Source: Cybelea sp963824595
GTDB lineage: Bacteria; Vulcanimicrobiota; Vulcanimicrobiia; Vulcanimicrobiales; Vulcanimicrobiaceae
Direction of reading: 5' to 3'
Assembly: GCA_963824595.1 (NCBI GenBank)
Contig: CAWGPY010000002.1
Coordinates: 310,001-374,000 of the forward strand
Length of the DNA: 64,000 nt
Shown: in pieces, positions 51,605 through 60,847 of the stretch
How positions within the stretch are numbered: the stretch's first letter is position 1
Layout of the letters: each line of letters begins with the position of its first letter
The notes under the pieces: model-generated
Told to the model about the DNA's origin: nothing
What the model saw: the letters and a program-made list of their open reading frames with translations, nothing else
Databases searched by the model: none
Translations under genes and position numbers: made by a program

Positions 51605-52806
51605 CCGGACTGGCCTCTTGCGACGCGCGCGGCGCGATCGCGTACGACGACTCGCTCGTTCCGCTGGCCGACGGGGGGCTCGTTCGCGAGGCCCGCGCGG
51701 ACGAACTCATTCCGGCGCCGCGCGGCACGGTGCGGATGCTGCTGCCGCGGCGCCGGCCGTTGACGACGATCGGCCCCATCGCCAAACGGAGCACGCTCGC
51801 CGTCGCGCTGCCCGCGGGCTACACGCGGCTGCTGCTGCCGGCATACGCCGCCGAGCGCGACGCACCGGCGCTTCCGCTCTTCGGGTATACGTTCGCGTGC
51901 GAGGTGGACGACCGGCTCTTCGTCGCCGCGATGCGGACCGACGAAGGCGAGGATTGGTCGCCGCGCACGTTCGGCGCGGGCGAGCTGGAAGGCGTCATCG
52001 AGCGGCGGATGGCGCGCGATCCGCACAACGGCGTGCTGCGGCAAGCCGCGTTGTGCTCTCGCGAGTACGGCTGCTTCACGGCGCAGAACGTCTTTCTGGA
52101 GCGCGGCGAGGCCGCGCTGCCCGTTTCGCCCCGCTGCAACGCGCGCTGTATCGGCTGCATCTCGGAACAGGAGCCCGACGCCGGCGTGCCGTCGCCGCAG
52201 GCGCGGATCGCCGACGAGATGGCCGCAGGCGATCTGGCGCGCGTGGCGATCGAACACCTCAAACGCGTGGACGACGGCATCGTGTCGTTCGGCCAGGGCT
52301 GCGAGGGCGAGCCGCTGCTGCGCTCGACGGCCATCGCGCGCGCGATCGAAACGATCCGCGAGCGGCGCTCCAACGGCACGATCAACTTGAACACGAACGG
52401 CAGCATGCCCGGGTCGCTCGAGCGCTGCATCGGCGCCGGCTTGGACGCCGTGCGGATCAGCCTGAACTCGTTCCGTCCGAACGTCTACGCCGCCTATTAC
52501 CGCCCGCAGGGCTACGGCCTCGACGACGTCTTCGCCTCGATCCGGCTCGCGCTTGCGCGCGGCGTGCGCGTGAGCCTGAACCTGCTCACGCATCCCGGCG
52601 TCACCGACGACGACGGGGAGGTCGCCGCGGCCGAGGCGTTCTTGCGCGAATCCCCCGTTTCGATGGTGCAGACGCGAACGCTCAATATCGACCCGGCGGT
52701 CTATTTTGCCGCCGTTGGCCGCCCGCGCGCGCCCGTGGGCATGCGCGCGGCCATCGAGCACCTTGCCGCGCTCGCCCGCGTGGGCAACTTCACGCACACC
52801 CATTAG
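51601..52806 (+). CDS. Radical SAM protein with N-terminal accessory domain, apparent CTG start
   Basis: 401 residues. Cluster motif CNARCIGC (Cys179, 183, 186) followed by a radical SAM half-barrel with FGQGCEGEPLL and NLNTNGSMP. The N-terminal 170 residues form a separate domain of unknown role. No ATG, GTG or TTG begins the frame at the right place; the only codon that gives the full-length protein and matches the local NTGA overlap is CTG at 51601, overlapping the dapF stop. Reaction unknown. A GTG about 43 codons in would remove part of the N-terminal domain. Confidence 0.7.
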   Translation: MTGLASCDARGAIAYDDSLVPLADGGLVREARADELIPAPRGTVRMLLPRRRPLTTIGPIAKRSTLAVALPAGYTRLLLPAYAAERDAPALPLFGYTFACEVDDRLFVAAMRTDEGEDWSPRTFGAGELEGVIERRMARDPHNGVLRQAALCSREYGCFTAQNVFLERGEAALPVSPRCNARCIGCISEQEPDAGVPSPQARIADEMAAGDLARVAIEHLKRVDDGIVSFGQGCEGEPLLRSTAIARAIETIRERRSNGTINLNTNGSMPGSLERCIGAGLDAVRISLNSFRPNVYAAYYRPQGYGLDDVFASIRLALARGVRVSLNLLTHPGVTDDDGEVAAAEAFLRESPVSMVQTRTLNIDPAVYFAAVGRPRAPVGMRAAIEHLAALARVGNFTHTH

Positions 52807-52812
52807 GCAGCC

Positions 52813-53898
52813 GTGAAGCTCTGGCAGATCGTCGCCGTGGTGGCGCTGGGCGTGGGATACGGCGCGTTCCAGCCGGGCCGTTTCACCCATGCGTTCGGAT
52901 ACGCCACGCTTTACATCTTTCTGCCGGCGCTGCTGTTCGAAGCGGCATGGAATCTCAACCTGCGCGCCGTCCGCCGGCAGTGGCGCGCCATCGCAACGCT
53001 CGCGGGTCCGGGCGTCGTGCTGACGGCGGCGATCGTCGCGGCGGCGCTCGTGCTCGTGCGCGTTCCGCTCGGCCCGGCGATGCTCTGCGGCGCCATCCTG
53101 AGCGCGACGGATCCGATCTCGGTCGTCGCGGTCTTCCGGCGGTTGCGGATTCCGCTGTCGCTGGCCACGATCGTCGTGTGCGAATCGCTGTTCAACGACG
53201 GCGCGGCGGTGGTGCTCTATCGCGCCGTGCTGGCGGCGCTGGCCGTCGGGACGGCGGGCGCCGGAGCCGTCGCCGCGGTCGCAGCCGGCGCCGCGCTCGG
53301 AGCGGCCGGCGGGGTCGCGTTCGGCATCGCGACGGCCTTCGTCGCCGCGCAGGCGCTGCGCCGCGTCACGCACGCGGCGACGCAGATCGCCGCGACGATC
53401 GTTTGCGCGTACGGCGCCTACTTCGCAGCCGATGCGCTGCACCTGTCCGGCGTCTTTGCGACGATCGCGTTCGGCATCGCCCTGCGCTACTACGAGCGGG
53501 CGTGGATCGCGCTCCGCGTGGTGGATGACGTCGACCGCTTCTGGGAGCTGGCGGCGCTGGCGGCCAACGTGGTGGTGTTTTTCATGGCCGGCGCCGCGCT
53601 TCAGATCGGCGTCGTCGGGCGCAACCCGGGGTTCACCGTCGCGAGCATCGCGGCGGTCGCGGTCGCACGGGTCGTTATCGCGTGGCTGCTGCTGCCCGGA
53701 CGCTACCCCGCCGCTTGGGCGAACGTCGTCCGCGTCGCAGGCATGCGCGGCGGGCTGTCGATCGCGCTGGCGCTCGCGCTACCCGCCTGGGTGCAGTATC
53801 GTGAGGCGATCGTGGACGCGACCTTCGCGGTCGCGCTCGTTACGCTGGTCGCGAGCAGTTTCACACTCGCGCCGGCGGTGCGGCGGGCGGCACGCTAG
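52813..53898 (+). CDS. CPA1 family Na+/H+ antiporter
   Basis: 361 residues, about eleven helices; the conserved ATDPISVVAVFRRL (active-site Asp) and ESLFNDGAAVVLY motifs, and MRGGLSIALALALP near the end, are of NhaP/CPA1 type. Exchanges Na+ or K+ for H+ at the inner membrane. GTG start 6 bp after the radical SAM gene. It lacks the long C-terminal regulatory domain of some relatives. Confidence 0.9.
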   Translation: MKLWQIVAVVALGVGYGAFQPGRFTHAFGYATLYIFLPALLFEAAWNLNLRAVRRQWRAIATLAGPGVVLTAAIVAAALVLVRVPLGPAMLCGAILSATDPISVVAVFRRLRIPLSLATIVVCESLFNDGAAVVLYRAVLAALAVGTAGAGAVAAVAAGAALGAAGGVAFGIATAFVAAQALRRVTHAATQIAATIVCAYGAYFAADALHLSGVFATIAFGIALRYYERAWIALRVVDDVDRFWELAALAANVVVFFMAGAALQIGVVGRNPGFTVASIAAVAVARVVIAWLLLPGRYPAAWANVVRVAGMRGGLSIALALALPAWVQYREAIVDATFAVALVTLVASSFTLAPAVRRAAR

Positions 53899-53916
53899 GA
53901 AGGAAACGCGCGCGCC

Positions 53917-55161
53917 CTAGACGCCGAGCGGATACGCCTCCTCGCCGTGGAGGTGGACGTCGAGTCCGCGTTCCTCGGCGGCCTCATCCACCTTGACCCG
54001 CGTCACGAGGTTGATCAGCCACAGCATCGCATAGGTGAAGCAGAACGCCCAAGCGCTGCAGACCGATGCGGCGACGAACTGCTTGCCGAGAAACGACGGG
54101 TTGCCCCGCAGAAGGCCGTCGGCTCCACTGGGGTTCCAGAGCGTTGACCCAAACACGCCGAGCAGCACGATTCCCAAGAACCCGCCGACGCCGTGGACGC
54201 CCCAGACGTCGAGCGCGTCGTCCCATCCGAGTTGATTCTTGAGCGTGACGGCGAAGTAGCACACGACGCCGGCGGCGACGCCGATGATCACGGCCGTCGT
54301 GGGCGATACGTAGCCCGCGGCCGGCGTGATCGTCGCGAGGCCGGCGACCGCGCCGGTGAGCAGGCCGATGAACTTCGGCTGGCGTCCGCGGATCCACTCG
54401 ACGACCAGCCACGCGATCGCGGCGAACGACGCGGCGACGTCGGTGTTGAGGAAGGCCGAAGCGGTGACGGAATCCACGCGCAGCTCCGAGCCAGCGTTGA
54501 AGCCGTACCAGCCGAACCAGAGCAGTCCGGTGCCCAGGGCGATCAGCGGGACGTTATGCGGCTTGTTGTCGATCACGTGGCGCCGGCCCACGTAGAGCAC
54601 CGATGCGAGCGCCGCGAACCCGGCCGACGCGTGCACCACGATGCCGCCCGCAAAATCGAGGCAGCCCCACTTGGCCAAGATGCCGTCGGGGCTCCAGAGC
54701 ATGTGCACGAACGGGAAGTAGACGAAGATCAGCCAGCCGGTAAGGAACCAGAAATAGGCCTTGAACGTGACGCGATTCGCGAAGGCGCCGGTGATCAGCG
54801 CCGGCGTGATGATCGCGAACATCATCTGATAGGCGATGTGCACCACGAGCGGGATGCCGGCGTCGTTGCCGGTGAACATCGTGTGCAGCGTCACGCCGCG
54901 CAAAAACGCATACGTCGCCGGGTTCCCGATGATGCCGTGCCAATCGGGGCCGAAGCTCTCGGAGTACCCGAAGGCGAACCACAGCACCGTCGTCCAGCCC
55001 AGCGACATGAAGCTCTGCATCATGATCGTCAGCACGTTTTTGCGCTGCACGAGACCGCCATAGAAAAACGCGAGCCCCGGCGTCATCAGCATGACGAGGC
55101 TCGCGCAGAGCAGCATGAATCCGGTGTTTCCGATGTTGACGGGCATCGTCGAAGCGGCCAT
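53917..55161 (-). CDS. amtB: Ammonium transporter AmtB
   Basis: 414 residues, eleven helices. FAFGYSESFGPDWHG, PFVHMLWSPDGILAKWGCLDFAGGIVVHASAG (first conserved His of the pore pair) and DVWGVHGVGGFLGIVLLG (second His) are diagnostic. The ATG at 55161 was chosen because GGAGG lies 5 bases upstream; an in-frame ATG seven codons further up (55182) has no Shine-Dalgarno. No glnK gene adjoins, which is uncommon for amtB. Confidence 0.94.
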   Translation of the reverse strand: MAASTMPVNIGNTGFMLLCASLVMLMTPGLAFFYGGLVQRKNVLTIMMQSFMSLGWTTVLWFAFGYSESFGPDWHGIIGNPATYAFLRGVTLHTMFTGNDAGIPLVVHIAYQMMFAIITPALITGAFANRVTFKAYFWFLTGWLIFVYFPFVHMLWSPDGILAKWGCLDFAGGIVVHASAGFAALASVLYVGRRHVIDNKPHNVPLIALGTGLLWFGWYGFNAGSELRVDSVTASAFLNTDVAASFAAIAWLVVEWIRGRQPKFIGLLTGAVAGLATITPAAGYVSPTTAVIIGVAAGVVCYFAVTLKNQLGWDDALDVWGVHGVGGFLGIVLLGVFGSTLWNPSGADGLLRGNPSFLGKQFVAASVCSAWAFCFTYAMLWLINLVTRVKVDEAAEERGLDVHLHGEEAYPLGV

Positions 55162-55239
55162 TGCAACCTCCGTCCCAAACATGCGCTAGATCGTTCGAGC
55201 GAGCTTAGGCAGGCTCGGGTATTTTCCCGCCTCGGCGTT

Positions 55240-56139
55240 TTAGTTCATGAAGGAGAGGCCCGCCCCGACGTAGTGCTGGGTTTGTCCGTTGAGCGACGTC
55301 GGCGAGAATCCGTACTCGACGTCGAGCTGCACGTGGCCTCCGAGGTCGCGGATGTAGCCGAAGTCGAGCAAACTCTTAGCGCCGAGCCCGACGCCGGCCT
55401 GGCTGAAGTATGCGTACTCGCCGAAGAACTCCGACGGGCCGGGCAGCGTCGCCGTGAGCTCGAGACTGGGGATGAAGGCGAAGTACGATTGCGGCGCACC
55501 CGACGCGTTGAGGCCGGAGAGCGCGTTGAAGCTGAGGGACCCCGCGAGACCGAGCACGGAGTTCACGGTGTACGCGCCGTTGAGACTCCCGGTGAACTGC
55601 GGGTCGCCCGCGGAGAAGGCGGGGCTGCCGGTGGGAAACGTGATCAGGCCGTTGGCGCCCCAGAGGGCTTTGGAACTGTAACCTGCCTCGTATTTCGCGC
55701 CGACGCTCACGTCGCTGGTGCCGGTCACGGTCGGCTCGCCGACCGACGTGGTCTCCGCGCTCGGGGGTGCGAGCTCGACGTCGAAGTGGGGATTCGCCGT
55801 GCCGATTCGGATTAGCGGCTGGGGATAGTTCGCGCTGCTGCCCCCGCCCGGCCCTGCCGTGGTGGTGTTCGCATAGCCGGTCTCGACGTCGAAGTGCCCC
55901 GTTTGCACGGTGCAGACGCCGGTGGTCACGACCGGACGATTGACGATCGAGAGCAGCGATCCGCAGGGGTCGCTCGGCGCGCTGGGAGTGGCCGCGGGCA
56001 CGCGAGGCGGCGACGCTGCGGGAGCCGGCGACGCCGAGGGCGCCGCGGGGCCGGGCGTGGCTTGCGCCGCCGCTGTGGCCGCGGTCGCGAGGACGGCCGA
56101 TGCGATGCAGACCATCGCGATGAGAAGCTGACGAACCAT
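55240..56139 (-). CDS. Outer-membrane beta-barrel protein of unknown function
   Basis: 299 residues from the ATG at 56139. Signal peptide LLIAMVCIASAVLATAATAAAQA, an Ala/Pro/Ser-rich linker (about 24-57), a CGSLLSIVNRPVV...GVCTVQTGHFDVETGY region (two Cys), then alternating beta strands (VSVGAKYEAGYSSK, TGSLNGAYTVN, HVQLDVEYGFSP) ending GAGLSFMN with a terminal aromatic strand. Fits the general transporter-like outer-membrane family (DUF3187/meta-pathway phenol-like shape). A TATAAT box lies 10 bp upstream of this ATG, so the GTG at 56148 is less likely. Confidence 0.7.
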   Translation of the reverse strand: MVRQLLIAMVCIASAVLATAATAAAQATPGPAAPSASPAPAASPPRVPAATPSAPSDPCGSLLSIVNRPVVTTGVCTVQTGHFDVETGYANTTTAGPGGGSSANYPQPLIRIGTANPHFDVELAPPSAETTSVGEPTVTGTSDVSVGAKYEAGYSSKALWGANGLITFPTGSPAFSAGDPQFTGSLNGAYTVNSVLGLAGSLSFNALSGLNASGAPQSYFAFIPSLELTATLPGPSEFFGEYAYFSQAGVGLGAKSLLDFGYIRDLGGHVQLDVEYGFSPTSLNGQTQHYVGAGLSFMN

Positions 56140-56149
56140 AACGCTCACG

Positions 56150-56155
56150 ATTATA
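56150..56155 (-). promoter_or_regulatory. TATAAT -10 box of the outer-membrane protein gene
   Basis: Perfect consensus -10 on the minus strand, predicting transcription to begin a few bases before the ATG at 56139. No strong -35 at the right spacing. Confidence 0.5.
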
Positions 56156-56184
56156 CGGCCCCGCGCAATCAGTTAGGCAGACGC

Positions 56185-56224
56185 CGGACGGATGATCCGC
56201 TTGGATATCCGTCCGGATCATCCG
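56185..56224. promoter_or_regulatory. Nested inverted repeats in the divergent OM-protein/kdp intergenic region (operator candidate)
   Basis: CGGACGGAT (56185-56193) pairs with ATCCGTCCG (56207-56215), and GGATGATCCG (56190-56199) pairs with CGGATCATCC (56214-56223); both are perfect. ATCCG recurs at 56195, 56207 and 56220, about one helical turn apart, as for cooperative regulator binding. Confidence 0.5.
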
Positions 56225-56256
56225 ATCGGTGGATGGTGCGGCGCAGGCTCCCCCGT

Positions 56257-56262
56257 TACACT
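56257..56262 (+). promoter_or_regulatory. -10 hexamer TACACT of the kdp operon
   Basis: Six bases upstream of the ATG at 56269, which would make the kdp transcript leaderless. The -35 region is weak, suggesting activator dependence. Confidence 0.4.
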
Positions 56263-56268
56263 AAACGC

Positions 56269-56355
56269 ATGCTCCTCGAGGCTGGAATCGTCATCCTATC
56301 TGCGGTCTGTTTCGTGCTGCTCGACCTCTACGTCTTCGGATGCGGGAGGGTGTAG
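56269..56355 (+). CDS. 28-residue single-helix membrane peptide at the head of the kdp operon
   Basis: Short frame with ATG, one hydrophobic helix (about residues 5-21, GIVILSAVCFVLLDLYVF) and a C-terminal CGRV, ending three bases before kdpF. Similar short helical peptides occur just upstream of kdpF in some high-GC bacteria, so it may be an extra small Kdp subunit; that is inference. Confidence 0.55.
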   Translation: MLLEAGIVILSAVCFVLLDLYVFGCGRV

Positions 56356-56358
56356 CCC

Positions 56359-56448
56359 GTGGGCTTCGACGACGTTCTGGGGCTGATTCTCACGGTTGCC
56401 GGGTTGGGATACCTGGTCTTCGCGATGCTCCGCCCGGAGAAATTCTAG
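56359..56448 (+). CDS. kdpF: KdpF small subunit of the K+-ATPase
   Basis: 29 residues from GTG: one helix with GLILTVAGLGYLVFAMLRPEKF. The L-G-Y-L-V-x-A-x-x-x-x-E-x-F pattern matches KdpF, a lipid-like stabiliser of the KdpABC complex. Sits directly before kdpA, one base between stop and start. Confidence 0.88.
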   Translation: MGFDDVLGLILTVAGLGYLVFAMLRPEKF

Positions 56449-56449
56449 C

Positions 56450-58149
56450 GTGACCGGCACCGGTTGGCTTCAGGCCGTCGCGTTCTTCGCGATCGTTTTG
56501 GCGATCACGAAGCCGCTGGGGTCGTATATGGCGCGGGTCTTCCAAGGGGAGCGCACGTGGCTGAGCCCCGTGCTGGCGCCGCTCGAAGGCCTCGTCTATC
56601 GGCTGTGCGGCGTGCGTCCCGACGAAGAGATGCCGTGGCACGTCTACGCGCTCTCGATGCTGGCGTTCTCGCTGGTCGGCCTCGCCTATCTCTACGTTTT
56701 GCTGCGCACCCAGGCGCGGCTGCCCTTCAATCCGGCACACGCGCCCAACATGTCGCCGGACCTGGCGTGGAACACCGCGGTCAGCTTCACGACCAACACG
56801 AACTGGCAGTTCTACTCGGGCGAATCGGCGATGAGCTATCTGTCGCAGATGGCCGGGCTCGCGTGGCACAATTTCGTCTCGGCGGCAGTCGGCATCGCGA
56901 TCGCCATTGCCGTCGTTCGCGGGCTCGTGCGTACGAGCGTCAAAACGCTCGGCAATTTCTGGGTCGATCTCGTCCGCGCGTCGCTCTACGTGCTGCTGCC
57001 GATCTCGATCGTCGTCGGTCTCTTCCTCGTGTGGCAGGGCGTGCCGCAGAACTTCAACGCGTATCGCGCCGTCACGTCGCTCGAGGGAACGACGCAGTCG
57101 ATCACGGGCGGCCCGATGGCGTCGCAGGAAGTCATCAAGGAGCTGGGCACCAACGGCGGCGGATTCGTCAACGCCAACTCCTCCGCGCCGAACGAGAATC
57201 CGAACCCGCTCAGTAACCTGATCGAGTTGCTGCTGATCTTCAGCATCGGCGCCGGCCTCACGTACACCTACGGCAAGATGGTGAAGGACACGCGCCAGGG
57301 CTGGGCCATTTTCGCGGCGATGAGCGTGCTGTTCTTCGCGGGTTTCGCCGGTGCGTACTGGGCGGAGTCGGCCGGCAATCCGATCGTCCATCACCTCGGC
57401 GTCGCCGGCGCCAACATGGAGGGCAAGGAGTGCCGGTTCGGCGTCGCCGCCTCGGCGCTGTTTGCGACCGTGACCACCGACACGTCGTGCGGCGCCGTGA
57501 ACTCGATGCACGACTCGTTCATGCCGCTCGGCGGCCTCATACCGCTGGTGGACATGCAGCTCGGCGAGATCGTCTTCGGCGGCGTCGGCAGCGGGCTTTA
57601 CGGGATGATCGTCTTCGTCGTGCTGACCGTCTTCATCGCGGGACTGATGGTGGGGCGCAGCCCCGAGTACCTCGGGAAGAAGATCGAGCGCCGCGAGGTG
57701 CAGTTCGCCATTTTGGCCGTGCTGGTGACGCCGGTGCTGGTCCTCGTACCGACGGCGATCGCCGCGGTGACGCCGACAGGCACCGCCACGCTGAACAACG
57801 CGGGGCCGCACGGCTTCTCCGAGATCCTCTACGCATTCACGTCCACCAACGCGAACAACGGCTCGGCCTTCGCGGGCCTGGGCCCCAGCCTGTTCTACAA
57901 CCTGCTGACCGGCGTCAACATGATGTTCGGCCGTTTCGCCGTCGCGGTTCCGGCGCTGGCGCTGGCGGGCGCGCTTGCCGGCAAGAAGTCGGTTCCCGAA
58001 GGCCCCGGCACCTTCACCACGCACTCCGGCATCTTCGTCGCGCTGCTGATCGGCGTGATCGTGATCGTCGGGGCGCTCACCTTCTTGCCGGCCGACGCGC
58101 TGGGCCCCATCGTCGAGCACGTGCTCGTTCAACAAGGAAAGACGTTCTG

Positions 58150-58150
<1 letters not shown>
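56450..58150 (+). CDS. kdpA: KdpA, K+-translocating subunit
   Basis: 566 residues, about ten helices of the SKT superfamily fold, with the selectivity-filter-like segments NTAVSFTTNTNWQFYSGE, NGGGFVNANSSAP, TTDTSCGAVNSMHDS and NNGSAFAGLG. Forms the K+ channel-like part of the inner-membrane Kdp pump that scavenges K+ at very low external levels. GTG start; ends overlapping the kdpB ATG (TGATG). Confidence 0.95.
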
Positions 58151-60201
<2,051 letters not shown>

Positions 60202-60212
60202 GAACGACCGAA

Positions 60213-60788
60213 ATGATCAAGCACTTGGGAACCTCGCTCCGGGTCACGATCGTCTCGATCGTGTTGCTGGGGCTTATTTATCCGCTGGCGATGACGGCAA
60301 TCGCGCAAGTCGCCTTCCCGCGCCAGGCGAATGGCTCGCTGGTCACGGCGAAGGGGAAGGTCGTCGGCTCGGCGATCATCGGACAGCTGTGGACCAAGCC
60401 GCAGTACTTCCACGGCCGTCCGTCGGCCGCGGGAAAGGGCTACGATCCCACGTCCACGGGCGGCACCAATCTCGGCCCGACGTCGAAGAAACTGATCGAC
60501 GCGACGAAGGCGACGATCGCGCAGCTGGAGCGTGAGAATCCCGACGCGGGCGGCCCGCCGCCGATCGACCTGGTGACGTCGAGCGCAAGCGGGATCGATC
60601 CGGACATCTCGCCGCAGGCCGCTTATTGGCAGGCGCCGCGCGTGGCGCGCGCCCGCGGTCTATCGCGCGCGTGGGTTGACGAGCTGGTGACACGCCACGT
60701 GAGCGGACGAACGTTCGGCATCCTGGGCGAGCCGCACGTGAACGTGCTCGAGCTCAACCTCGACCTCGACGGCGTCGCTCGCAAATAG
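60213..60788 (+). CDS. kdpC: KdpC subunit of the K+-ATPase
   Basis: 191 residues. One N-terminal helix (about 9-31), then a periplasmic domain with GQLWTKPQYFHGRPSA, GGTNLGPTSKKL and SASGIDPDISP. Completes the KdpFABC complex. ATG 11 bp after kdpB. No kdpD or kdpE follows, so the sensor system lies elsewhere. Confidence 0.95.
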   Translation: MIKHLGTSLRVTIVSIVLLGLIYPLAMTAIAQVAFPRQANGSLVTAKGKVVGSAIIGQLWTKPQYFHGRPSAAGKGYDPTSTGGTNLGPTSKKLIDATKATIAQLERENPDAGGPPPIDLVTSSASGIDPDISPQAAYWQAPRVARARGLSRAWVDELVTRHVSGRTFGILGEPHVNVLELNLDLDGVARK

Positions 60789-60847
60789 CCAAAACCAGCC
60801 CGCGATGAGTCAAAGGCCCGACCTTTTGCGCCGAAGAAGCAGGTGGC

